Positions 43,481 to 51,800 of a stretch of 64,000 bases of DNA are shown here, piece by piece. Where the stretch lies: the NCBI GenBank assembly GCA_029265355.1, contig JAJUJL010000016.1:56802-120801 (forward strand), given 5' to 3'. A program made the translations under genes and the position numbers. Under the pieces are notes generated by a model, which saw only the letters and a list, made by a program, of their open reading frames with translations, made no database searches and was not told the DNA's origin. How positions within the stretch are numbered: the first letter of the stretch is position 1; the number at the start of each line of letters is the position of its first letter. This DNA is from Chloroflexota bacterium (GTDB lineage: Bacteria > Chloroflexota > Anaerolineae > Anaerolineales > UBA4823).

Positions 43481-43885
43481 ATGTCCTTTTGGCAGCGATT
43501 ATTCGAGATACTTGGCCTGGGACCCAGGCCTTCCCGGCTCCACTTCGAAATAGATGAGGAGTTGGTTGCCTCGCTGCAAGAGCTGGCAGAGCAGCAACAG
43601 CGCCCCGAAGATGAGGTGGCAGCCGAGCTGCTCTCCTACGCCCTGGCGCGCCGCGATGCCGCCCAGGCCAGCCTGCAGCGCTGGCGCGGCCTGACCCCGC
43701 GTGAACAGCAGGTGACCGCCCTCATCTGCCTGGGGTATACCAACCGCGAGATCGCTGCCCGCCTGCACATCTCCCCCGAAACCGTCAAATCCCATGTGCG
43801 CCATGCACTCGCCAAGTTCGACCTGGGCAGCAAAGCCGAGCTGCGCCAGGCGCTCGCCGATTGGGATTTCAGCGCCTGGCGCTAA
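43481..43885 (+). CDS. LuxR-family HTH protein
   Basis: This is a 134-residue protein. The C-terminal 62 residues form a LuxR/GerE helix-turn-helix: LTPREQQVTALICLGYTNREIAARLHISPETVKSHVRHAL. The N-terminal part (about 20-62) is helical with DEELVASLQELAEQQQ, resembling a ribbon-helix-helix-like or dimerisation helix rather than a receiver. It is likely a small transcription factor without a sensing domain. It is divergent from the flavoprotein gene and precedes the polymerase cassette, either of which could be a target. No Shine-Dalgarno is visible. Confidence 0.85.
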   Translation: MSFWQRLFEILGLGPRPSRLHFEIDEELVASLQELAEQQQRPEDEVAAELLSYALARRDAAQASLQRWRGLTPREQQVTALICLGYTNREIAARLHISPETVKSHVRHALAKFDLGSKAELRQALADWDFSAWR

Positions 43886-43916
43886 AAACTTCTTATCACC
43901 CCCTCGGTTAACCCAA

Positions 43917-43948
43917 AATTCCCCATCTATTTCCCCCCGCGGGGAATT
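43917..43948 (+). terminator. Stem-loop after the LuxR-type gene
   Basis: AATTCCCC pairs perfectly with GGGGAATT across a 16-base loop that can itself form TTCCCC/GGGGAA. There is no T-run after it, so it is only a possible terminator. Confidence 0.4.
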
Positions 43949-43981
43949 GTTCTCACCCATCAAATTTGATACCCTGGAGGC

Positions 43982-44569
43982 ATGGATGCTCTAATCCTGC
44001 CCCAAACGGGAAGGCTGGGTGTATTGATTGCGCCGCGTCCGCTGCGCAACCGGTTGGTCACCGATCTGGCGGTGAGCCTGGCGCTGGCTGGCCCACTGCG
44101 CGTGCTGGACTGCGGCAACAGCTTCGCCGCCCACACCCTGGCACGCGAGCTGCGCCGGCGCACACCGCAGATGAGCGCTGCGCTACAGCGCATCCTGGTG
44201 GCACGCGCTTTCACCTGCCACCAGGTGGTCACGCTGCTCTCCACCGCAGAGAGCGCCGCCCAACCCATCCTGGTGCCAGAGCTGCTATCCACTTTTCTGG
44301 ATGAAAGCGTGGCGCTGCCCGCCCGCCGCCGCCTGCTGCAGTCGGCAATTGTGCACCTGCTTCGCCTGAGCAGCGCCGCTCCGGTGGTGGTCAGCGCGCC
44401 GCTGCAATCCGAGGGCCGCCAGCCCGGCACGCTGCTGCGTGGCGCACCCAAACAACAGCCCGACCCAACTGGCGAGCTGCTGGCGCTGCTCGAGCAGGCT
44501 GCCGGCAGCGTGTGGCGCTTCGAACTGCCCGACGCCCCAGCCGCCCCGCTGCGCTTGCCGGGATTCTGA
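43982..44569 (+). CDS. RecA-like fold protein without Walker A, first gene of the polymerase cassette
   Basis: This is a 195-residue protein. The stretch LRVLDCGNSFAAHTLARELRRRTP resembles the Walker B strand and following helix of RadA/RecA-type proteins (hydrophobic strand, D-x-G-N). It is followed by LVARAFTCHQVVTLL, as in the ATPase core strand order. No GxxxxGK[ST] Walker A is present: the N-terminal strand GVLIAPRPLRNRLVTDLAV occupies its place. ATP hydrolysis is therefore doubtful. The gene precedes a small helical protein and a degenerate family-B polymerase on the same strand, suggesting a DNA-repair role. GGAGG lies only one base from the ATG. Family assignment is by fold resemblance only. 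Confidence 0.55.
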   Translation: MDALILPQTGRLGVLIAPRPLRNRLVTDLAVSLALAGPLRVLDCGNSFAAHTLARELRRRTPQMSAALQRILVARAFTCHQVVTLLSTAESAAQPILVPELLSTFLDESVALPARRRLLQSAIVHLLRLSSAAPVVVSAPLQSEGRQPGTLLRGAPKQQPDPTGELLALLEQAAGSVWRFELPDAPAAPLRLPGF

Positions 44570-44603
44570 AGCCCTGCATTTTCTGTGATTGACGAGGTTG
44601 CTT

Positions 44604-44870
44604 ATGGGACGCACTTTACCCGCTGTTACCCAGGTGTTTTTACAAGAGCAAGAGTCGTTTTCCCGTTTCCGCCGCGCCTTGCGCCGCAGCGACCAGCAAG
44701 CGCTGGACGAGCTGTTCGCCAACGCCCACCGTCACCTGGCTGCCGCAGCCTATGCCGCCCACGCCCTGCCCTTCGAGGTCTTCCTGCTGGCAATGCTGCT
44801 GGAAGAACACAAAGAAGTCCGGCGCCTGCGCAGCCTGCTGGAACAACTCAACCTGCCGCCTCATGCCTGA
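44604..44870 (+). CDS. Small helical protein between RecA-like and polymerase genes
   Basis: This is an 88-residue, almost fully helical protein (FSRFRRALRRSDQQALDELFANAHRHLAAAAYA; LLEEHKEVRRLRSLLEQLNLPP). The ATG at 44604 has GAGG six bases upstream and is preferred over the TTG at 44589. It overlaps the polymerase gene by eight bases (ATGCCTGA), which points to coupled translation and perhaps a stoichiometric partner of the polymerase. I recognise no family. Confidence 0.65.
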   Translation: MGRTLPAVTQVFLQEQESFSRFRRALRRSDQQALDELFANAHRHLAAAAYAAHALPFEVFLLAMLLEEHKEVRRLRSLLEQLNLPPHA

Positions 44871-47157
44871 GTACACGGGTTGGTTGCTCGATCTCTACGA
44901 CGACCTGGAAGAAGGACTGGTGTGCTGGCTGATCAGCGAAGCAGGGGAACGCCTGCGCTTGCGCCAGGATTTTCCGGTCACTTTCTATGCTTCTGGGTCA
45001 GTCGAGCGCCTGCGCGCCCTGTGGCGCTACCTGCGACCCCAGCCCGTGCATCTGCGTCGCGAGGAGCGCAGCGAGTTGTTCTGCCGCCAGCCCATCACCA
45101 CCCTGGCAGTGCAGGTTCCCAGTCCACAGGCCCAAGCGCGCCTGTTCGCCCAGGTTAGCGCTGCCTTTCCGGAACTGACCTTCTACGACGTCGATCTGCC
45201 CAGCGCCCTGCGCCACGCCGCCGCTTTTGGCAGCTTTCCACTATGCCGCTGCCGCCTGGAGGTAGACGCTCAAAACCGGGTGCAGGCCTTCCAGGTCCTG
45301 GACAGCCCCTGGGAGCTGGACCCAGCCCTGCCGCCGCTGCGCATCCTTTCCCTCGAACCGGACTGCGACCCCGCTCACGCTCAGCCAACACACCTGCGCA
45401 TCCGCTGCGGCAAAGCCGAGTACAACCTGCGCCTGGCAGCGGCGCGGCCTCTGCTGATCAACCTGGGCGCTATCCTGCAGCGCCACGACCCTGATATCCT
45501 GCTCACCACCTGGGGCGACACCTGGCTGTTGCCGCGCCTGCTGGAGCTTGCTGAGGCTCACGGCCTGCCGCTGCCGCTCAACCGCGATGCGGAGCGTCTA
45601 CCGGCCTCTCGCCCAGAATTGACCTATTTCTCCTACGGGCAAGTCATCTACCGCGGCGCGCAAGTGCATCTGTTCGGGCGCTGGCATATCGATGCCCACA
45701 ATGCCATGCTGTACCACGACTATGGCATGGAGGGCATCCTGGAGATGTGCCGCGTCACCGCCCAGCCGGCTCAAGCCGCCGCCCGTCTCTCGCCGGGCAG
45801 CGGCATCTCCGCCATGCAGATGATCACCGCCCTGCGCCAGGGCGTGCTGGTGCCCTGGCAGAAGCAGCAGGCCGAGCAGCCCAAGACCGCATTAGAGCTG
45901 TTCCATGCCGACCAGGGCGGCCTGGTGTACCAACCCATCACCGGCCTGCACAGCCACGTGGCGGAAATCGACTTTATCTCCATGTATCCCAGCGTGATGG
46001 TGCATTTCAACATCTCACCGGAAACGGTGGGAGTCGGCGCCACCCTTGCCGAACCCTATGAGACGGTGCCCGAACTGGATTTGCAGGTCGACTACAGCCG
46101 CAAGGGGCTGGTGCCCCAGACGCTGGCCCCGCTGTTGGAAAAGCGCATTGCACTCAAAGCCCGCCTGGCGGAGATGCCAGCCTGGGATGCGCGCCGCAGC
46201 GCCTACAAAGCCCGCGCCTCGGCTCACAAGTGGCTGCTGGTGACCTGCTTTGGCTACCTGGGCTACAAGAACGCCCGCTTTGGGCGCATCGAGGCGCACG
46301 AGGCGGTCACCGCCTACGGCCGCGAAGCGCTGCTGCGCGCCAAGGAAACCGCCGAGGAGCTGGGCTTCGAGGTCCTGCACATGTACGTGGATGGCCTGTG
46401 GGTGCGGCGCAGCGGCGCCACCCAGCCGGCTGATTTTCAGCCTCTTTTGGAAGAGATCGCCGCCCGCACCGGCCTGCCAATTGCCCTGGAAGGCGTTTAC
46501 CGTTGGGTGGCCTTCCTGCCTTCGCGCCGCGACCCGCGCTTGCCGGTCGCCAATCGCTACTTCGGCGCTTTCCAGGATGGCTCGCTCAAGCTGCGCGGCA
46601 TCGAGGCGCGCCGGCGGGACACACCGCTCTTCGTCGCCCAGGCGCAGCAAGAGATCATCTCCATCCTGGCGCAGGCGCCGCGCAGCGGGGCGCTGGGTGA
46701 ATACCTGCCGCTGGTATTTCAAAGCCTGCGCCGCCGCCTGGTCGCCTTGCGGCGCGGCCGGGTGCCATTGGAACACCTGCTGGTCAAGCACAAGCTCAGC
46801 CGCGAGCTGGAAAATTACCGTTGCCCTTCGGCGGGGGCGCGCGCTGCGATGCAGCTCCAGGCAGCCGGCAAGACCATGCGCCCTGGCCAGAACGTGCGCT
46901 TCTTGTACATGCGCGGGCGCCCCGGCGTGCACGCCTGGGATCTGCCCCACCCCCCGGAACCTCGAGGCATAGACCTGGCGCGCTACACCACCCTGCTGGT
47001 GCGCGCCGCTGCCTGCGTTCTGCAGCCGTTCGGCCTGGATGAGGGGCAGGTGCGCGAGCGCTTGCTGGTCGGCGGCTGCACCCTGTCCCTGCCGTTCGCC
47101 GCGCAAGTGATAGATATTACAAATAACCACAAATTAGAAAATAATTGTGCTTGTTGA
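44863..47157 (+). CDS. Degenerate family-B DNA polymerase
   Basis: This is a 764-residue family-B polymerase-like protein. Motif A is present (Asp370 in EIDFISMYPS). The Lys of motif B is present (Lys456), but the usual KxxxNSxYG reads KWLLVTCFG. Motif C, normally YGDTDS, reads MYVDGLW: Asp510 is kept and the second, metal-binding Asp is absent. The thumb-like NRYFG, DGSLKLRGIEARRRDT and the late KxxLS region remain. The exonuclease ExoI motif D-x-E reads LSLEPDCDP and is probably lost; an ExoII-like WGDTWLLPRL remains. Polymerase activity is therefore uncertain. The gene starts inside the preceding small gene. Its last 15 codons are AT-rich, unlike the GC-rich body. Confidence 0.8.
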   Translation: MPEYTGWLLDLYDDLEEGLVCWLISEAGERLRLRQDFPVTFYASGSVERLRALWRYLRPQPVHLRREERSELFCRQPITTLAVQVPSPQAQARLFAQVSAAFPELTFYDVDLPSALRHAAAFGSFPLCRCRLEVDAQNRVQAFQVLDSPWELDPALPPLRILSLEPDCDPAHAQPTHLRIRCGKAEYNLRLAAARPLLINLGAILQRHDPDILLTTWGDTWLLPRLLELAEAHGLPLPLNRDAERLPASRPELTYFSYGQVIYRGAQVHLFGRWHIDAHNAMLYHDYGMEGILEMCRVTAQPAQAAARLSPGSGISAMQMITALRQGVLVPWQKQQAEQPKTALELFHADQGGLVYQPITGLHSHVAEIDFISMYPSVMVHFNISPETVGVGATLAEPYETVPELDLQVDYSRKGLVPQTLAPLLEKRIALKARLAEMPAWDARRSAYKARASAHKWLLVTCFGYLGYKNARFGRIEAHEAVTAYGREALLRAKETAEELGFEVLHMYVDGLWVRRSGATQPADFQPLLEEIAARTGLPIALEGVYRWVAFLPSRRDPRLPVANRYFGAFQDGSLKLRGIEARRRDTPLFVAQAQQEIISILAQAPRSGALGEYLPLVFQSLRRRLVALRRGRVPLEHLLVKHKLSRELENYRCPSAGARAAMQLQAAGKTMRPGQNVRFLYMRGRPGVHAWDLPHPPEPRGIDLARYTTLLVRAAACVLQPFGLDEGQVRERLLVGGCTLSLPFAAQVIDITNNHKLENNCAC

Positions 47158-47182
47158 CGTTAATGAAATATTAAGTTATGAT
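47154..47182 (+). promoter_or_regulatory. Predicted promoter of a small RNA at the end of the polymerase gene
   Basis: TTGACG and TATGAT are 17 bases apart, in an AT-rich stretch that overlaps the polymerase stop codon. Transcription would begin near 47189. Confidence 0.6.
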
Positions 47183-47188
47183 ATAAAC

Positions 47189-47357
47189 ACGTATTTACAA
47201 TACCTGAATATCCAGGCTTATCCAACGAAGTCGGCATCGAGACGAGAATCGTGGATGCGACGAATCGAGGGTCCTTACCTGGTCGCTTGCCCGGTGATTA
47301 CCGGGCGGGGCCTTCGAGGAGCAAATAGCGAAACCGGCCACAGGGCCGGTTTTTATT
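47189..47357 (+). ncRNA. Predicted structured small RNA (about 170 nt)
   Basis: The unit has its own promoter and intrinsic terminator and no ORF. Three strong structures lie between. GTCG(G)CATC pairs with GATGCGAC (47230-47261), with an inner ACGA-GAA-TCGT hairpin. CGAGGGTCC pairs with GGGCCTTCG (47266-47274 with 47308-47316, including G-U pairs), enclosing a perfect GCCCGGT-GATT-ACCGGGC hairpin (47289-47306). A smaller CCTG/CAGG hairpin lies near the 5' end. It does not match riboswitch or housekeeping RNA consensus patterns I know (c-di-GMP-I, SRP, 6S, tmRNA, RNase P). A leader that ends prematurely, controlling the 47609 gene, is the alternative. Confidence 0.5.
47331..47357 (+). terminator. 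Intrinsic terminator of the predicted small RNA
   Basis: AAACCGGCC pairs with GGCCGGTTT around ACAG, followed by TTATTTTTTT. This is a strong canonical terminator and is also the first stop signal after the polymerase gene. Confidence 0.92.
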
Positions 47358-47478
47358 TTTTTCAAGTCTGCTCCAATCAGGGGTGGCTGGGAGGAGTGGC
47401 GAAATGACCCATAGCAGTGTGGGGGCGCGGGCTTCTGTTCAACCTTTAAAACAGCTCGAAATGTGTTTTGGTGCCAAC

Positions 47479-47521
47479 AGCCAGAACGCACAACCTGGCT
47501 CCTGGCAGGCCAGGGCTTTTT
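47479..47521 (+). promoter_or_regulatory. Attenuator-like alternative hairpins upstream of the secreted-protein gene
   Basis: AGCCAG (47479-47484) can pair with CTGGCT (47495-47500). Alternatively, CCTGG (47501-47505) pairs with CCAGG (47510-47514), or CCTGGC (47494-47499) with GCCAGG (47509-47514), followed by GCTTTTT. The first and last pairings exclude each other, as in a terminator/anti-terminator. The coding start is 88 bases further on. Confidence 0.4.
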
Positions 47522-47608
47522 CCGGTTTGACTGATTTATGCAAATGTATTTTTTTGCAGCGGGCGGTCCAGGGCCGCCTATTCCTTGATTCCACACGGGA
47601 GGGCAAGC

Positions 47609-48487
47609 ATGTCTGGACAAATCATGAAATCATGGCGGGGGCTGAAATTATCCATCCTGGTGTTCCCAATCCTGGTGGCTCTTTTCGGCGCAGTCATCGT
47701 GGCGTATGCCGCACTGTATTCAATCAACACCAATGATGGCAGCATCAGCGAATGGAGCAGCCAGAGCATCCCCATCTTCCAAACCAGCCCCAGCAATGGA
47801 GCCATCGACTCCAGCCTGGATCTGAAGAACATGTGGGTGGCGACCAGCTCGGGCAATACCAACGACCCCAACCTGATCACCTTGAACTTCCGCGCCGAGA
47901 TGTACGGCACAGGCGCGCTGACGCCGGTAAACACCGCCATCGCTGCTCTACTCAATTGCGATGGCGACACGCAGATCAACGATCGCGATGATCGCCTGGT
48001 TGTGTACATTCGCGACGGTGGTCCAACTTCTTATTGCCCCCTGCCATTCTACTGCATCTCGCTGCCGGATGACGCCCTGTATGTGTACACCGGCGACCTG
48101 GATGCTTATATCCTCCCTGGAACAAGTGAAACCCAAAATCACAACCTGGGGCAGGCGGTAGGCAATTCCATCGAATGGGCGACGGAAATCAGCGCACTGC
48201 AAGGGGAAGAGTCAAAGCCTGCCGATTACTGCCAGAACAATGTCGGCATCCGTTTTACAACCGCCACATTGGATCTGGACTCCAGCGGCAATGTAGTCGC
48301 CACCATAAAGGATGAAACCACCGATTTTCGCGGCTGGAACATTCCCACCGCCATCGACATGCAAACCTTCACTGCCAGGAGCCAGCCATCTGGCGAAAGC
48401 CGCCCGCTGCTGCTGGTCAGCGGCGCCGGGCTGCTGGCGCTTGGCCTGGCTAGCGCCTGGCTGCGCTTACGTAATCCAACCTTGTGA
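47609..48487 (+). CDS. Secreted membrane-anchored protein of unknown function
   Basis: This is a 292-residue protein. An N-terminal hydrophobic segment (LSILVFPILVALFGAVIVAYAAL) acts as a signal or anchor. The mature part begins with NTNDGSISEWSS, a phrase seen at the start of beta-sandwich surface domains, and has a DGDTQINDRDDRL loop that could bind calcium. Several cysteines lie in the middle (YCPLPFYC, DYCQNN). The C-terminus has a hydrophobic helix and a basic tail (LLLVSGAGLLALGLASAWLRLRN), the layout of surface-sorting signals, without an LPxTG motif. The ATG at 47609 has GGGAGG six bases upstream; the ORF-track TTG has none. It precedes the lipopeptide synthetase. Confidence 0.7.
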   Translation: MSGQIMKSWRGLKLSILVFPILVALFGAVIVAYAALYSINTNDGSISEWSSQSIPIFQTSPSNGAIDSSLDLKNMWVATSSGNTNDPNLITLNFRAEMYGTGALTPVNTAIAALLNCDGDTQINDRDDRLVVYIRDGGPTSYCPLPFYCISLPDDALYVYTGDLDAYILPGTSETQNHNLGQAVGNSIEWATEISALQGEESKPADYCQNNVGIRFTTATLDLDSSGNVVATIKDETTDFRGWNIPTAIDMQTFTARSQPSGESRPLLLVSGAGLLALGLASAWLRLRNPTL

Positions 48488-48492
48488 ATGTG

Positions 48493-48516
48493 AACGGGTG
48501 TGTGGCCCGTTTGTTT
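48493..48516 (+). terminator. Short terminator after the secreted-protein gene
   Basis: AACGGG pairs with CCCGTT around TGTGTGG, followed by TGTTT. The stem is only six base pairs, so termination may be partial. Confidence 0.5.
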
Positions 48517-48577
48517 CGATTACCCGCGGAAGGGTAGTGATTTGAGAGGAGAAATGGACACCTCGGCGGCTTACTCA

Positions 48578-48653
48578 GGGCCATAAGGCAGCGGACATCA
48601 CCTGGTTCAAGCGCCGGTGATGCAAACACCGGCATGCTCGAACCACCTGGCCC
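48578..48653 (+). promoter_or_regulatory. Structured RNA element in the synthetase leader
   Basis: Nested helices are GGGCC/GGCCC (outer), TGGTTC/GAACCA, GC/GC and GCCGGTG/CACCGGC around the loop ATGCAAA. A second hairpin follows at 48707-48738 (TCGCGTT-CTTA-AACGCGA with a flanking GGGTAG/CTATCC pairing). No terminator run follows. The element lies about 170 bases before the synthetase start and may be a riboswitch-like or stabilising leader. The family is not recognised. Within the rest of the 336-base spacer (48488-48823) I see no gene. Confidence 0.45.
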
Positions 48654-48823
48654 AATTCTTTAACTCACTGCAGTAGCAAACCAGGGCGAACTGGCACTTG
48701 AATCCAGGGTAGTTTCGCGTTCTTAAACGCGACTATCCACAAGCGCAGCCTGCTAATGTCATTGGCCTCGTCCAGCTTGCCAGCAGCCGGAGACCTGCTG
48801 CTGTATTTTGGAGATTGAACACA

Positions 48824-51800
48824 ATGACCACTGACCACAACAAGTATATTGCGCCGCAGCAGGTTGGCACCTATGTCGACCTACTGCGTCACCGAGCCCA
48901 GGCGCAACCCGAGCAGCGCGCTTATACCTTTCTCAATGATGGCGAGGCGGATGCCGTCCACCTGACCTATGCTGAGCTCGATCGCCAGGCCAGGTCAATT
49001 GCTGCCCTGCTGCAAAGCCGCGCCGCCGCCAACAGTCGCATTCTGCTGCTCTACGCCCCTGGTTTGGAATACATCGCTGGCTTTTTCGGCTGCCTGTATG
49101 CCGGCATGGTGGCCGTGCCTGCCTACCCGCCCGACCCCACCCGCCTGGAACGCTCGCTGCCGCGCCTGCTGGCGCTGGCGTCTGGCGCCCAGGCCAGCCT
49201 GGTGCTCACCACGCCGCCCATCTTCGCCATCGCCCAGTTCATCGCCGGGCAGTACCCGGAATTCGGCCGCCTTGACTGGCTGGCTGTCGATGAGCTGCCC
49301 CCTGGCAGCGAGAACGCCTGGCAGCCGCCAGATATCCATCCCGACACGCTGGCTTTCTTGCAGTACACCTCCGGCTCGACGCGCACGCCGCGCGGCGTGA
49401 TGCTCAGCCACCACAACCTGCTGCACAACTCCCAAACCATTTCAGAAGCCTTCCAGGTGCAGGCCTCCGACGTGGGTATGATCTGGCTGCCGCCCTACCA
49501 CGATATGGGATTGATCGGTGGCATTTTGCAGCCCGCCTTTGCGGGGGTGTACTGCGTGATGATGTCGCCTGCCTCGTTTTTACAGCGACCGTTCCGCTGG
49601 CTGCAGGCTATCTCGCGTTACGGCGCTACCATCAGCGGCGGTCCGAACTTCGCTTACGATCTTTGCCTGCGCAAAGTCACACCCGAGCAAAAAGCCACCC
49701 TGGACCTCAGCCGCTGGTCGCTGGCCTTCAACGGCGCCGAGCCGGTGCGCGCCGAAACCATGCAAAACTTCGCCCGCGCCTTTGCCTGCTGCGGCTTTCG
49801 GCCGCAGGCTTTCTATCCCTGCTATGGCCTGGCAGAAGCCACGCTGCTGGTGAGTGGAGGCAGGCGCGGCGAAGGATTCAAAACCATTCAACTGGATAAA
49901 CATGCTCTGCGCCAGGGCCACAAGGTGGCGATCGCCGCTCAACCCGGCAAGGATACCCGTGCGCAGGTGGGCTGTGGCTTTGCCCGCGGCTGCGAGCTGG
50001 CCATCGTTGAACCGCAGACCCGACAGCTCCTCCCTCAAGGTGAGATTGGCGAGGTGTGGGTCAGCGGCGGGAGCATGGCGCAAGGATATTGGGGACTGCC
50101 CGAGGAGACCGAAAACACCTTTCACGCTCGTCTCACCAACGGCAGCCCGCAGCGCTACATGCGCACCGGCGACCTGGGCTTTCTGCTGGACGGCGAGTTG
50201 TATATCACCGGGCGCATCAAGGACTTGATCATCATACGCGGCCGCAACATTTACCCCCAGGATATCGAACTCACCGTGGAAAGCTGTCATCCCGCCTTCC
50301 GCCCCGGCTGCAGCGCGGCCTTTTCGGTGGAGGCGGAAGGAGAAGAACACCTGGTCGTTGTCCAGGAAGTTGTCGCCAACGCAGTGCAAGACATGGAACA
50401 AGCCACCCGCCTGCTGCGCCAAGCAGTCAGCCAGGCTCATGATGTGTCGGTGTACGATGTCGTGTTGATCGAGCCGCGCAGCATTCCCAAGACCTCCAGC
50501 GGCAAGATCCAGCGCCATGCCTGCCGCCAGGCCTACCTCGCTGGAGAGCTGGCCGTCGTGCACGCCAGCAAGCTGGCCGTCAGCCAGCCGGAAACCCCAT
50601 CCGAAGAAAAATCTTCACCCGCTGTGAGCCAGGCGGTTGCCGCCAGGCAATCCCTGCTGCTAAAAGCTCTGCTGGCCCTGGGTCAAGAAGAGCGCAAAAT
50701 CTTGCTGCAAAATTATGTGCTAGAGCACGCCGCTCGCCTGCTTAGAATCCCCCTCACGCACCTGGATGTAAACCAGCCGCTGAGCAGCATGGGTCTCGAC
50801 TCGGTCAGCGCAGTTGATTTGGTCAGCGAGCTGGAGTCCGGCCTGGATATCCCCCTGGCTTTGGAGAGCATACCCCGCGATGGAACGGTTGCCGAGCTGA
50901 CAGCGCTTTTGCTGCACAAGATCGACGAAAGCCAGGCGCCAGAAGCCGCCTCGCTGGCGGCGATCGCGCCGGCGACCGGAACAGCGGCGGTGATCGAAGA
51001 ATACCCATTGTCTTATGGACAGAGAGCGCTGTGGTTCGTCCAACAGCTCAAGCCCGACACGGTCTTGCACAACCTGGCGGCAGCCGTACGCATTCTGAGC
51101 CCCCTGGATATCAGCGCTTTCCTGCGCGCTTTTGAGTTGATGGCGCAGCGCCACCCGTCACTGCGCACCACCTTCAGCTCCCGGCATGGCGAGCCTTTCC
51201 AACGCGTGCACGACAGGCTGTTGCCCGAGATCAAGCAGGTGGATGCTTCCGGATGGGACGAGTCGCACCTCCAGCAACAAATGGCTCAAGAGATGTATCG
51301 CCCATTCGACCTGGAGCGCGGACCGCTGATGCGCGCTGTGCTCTACCGCCTTGCCCCTGACCAGCACGTTCTGTTCATTTGCCTGCACCACACCATCACG
51401 GATATGTGGTCCATGGCGATCCTGCTGGCTGAGCTACCCCAGCTTTACCAGCAAGAATCTGGCATGGGGCCAGCCCGGTTAAAGCCGATGAAGTATCGCT
51501 ATGCGGACTATGTGGCCGACCAGCACGCGCTGCTCTCAGGACCAGAAGGTGAAACCCTGTGGAATTACTGGCGGCAGCAGCTCTCGGGCAGGTTGCCAGT
51601 CCTGAACTTGCCGCTCGACTACCCTCGTCCTGCGGTGCAGGGCGATCGCGGCCGGGCTGTTTCCATGCATCTCTCGGCCAGCCTGGTGGGTAAAATGCGC
51701 TCGCTCGCCCAACGCGTTGACTCGAACCTGTTCTGCGTCACCCTGGCTGCCTTCGAATTGCTGCTCGGCCGCTACAGCGGACAGGAAGAATTCCTGCTTG

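Noticed and set aside
46015-47130. 371-residue minus-strand ORF
   Set aside because: It is antisense to the polymerase gene. The long open frame results from high GC content.
47189-47357. c-di-GMP-I riboswitch, SRP RNA or 6S RNA
   Set aside because: The conserved strings of these RNAs (for example the GEMM ACGCAAAGC core or the SRP GGAA/AGCAG loop) are absent.
48640-48655. tRNA T-arm-like string on the minus strand (GGTTCGA)
   Set aside because: The flanking bases cannot form a T-stem, and no anticodon arm lies at the right distance.
49580-50563. 327-residue minus-strand ORF
   Set aside because: It is antisense to the FAAL domain, with no start signal and no domain.
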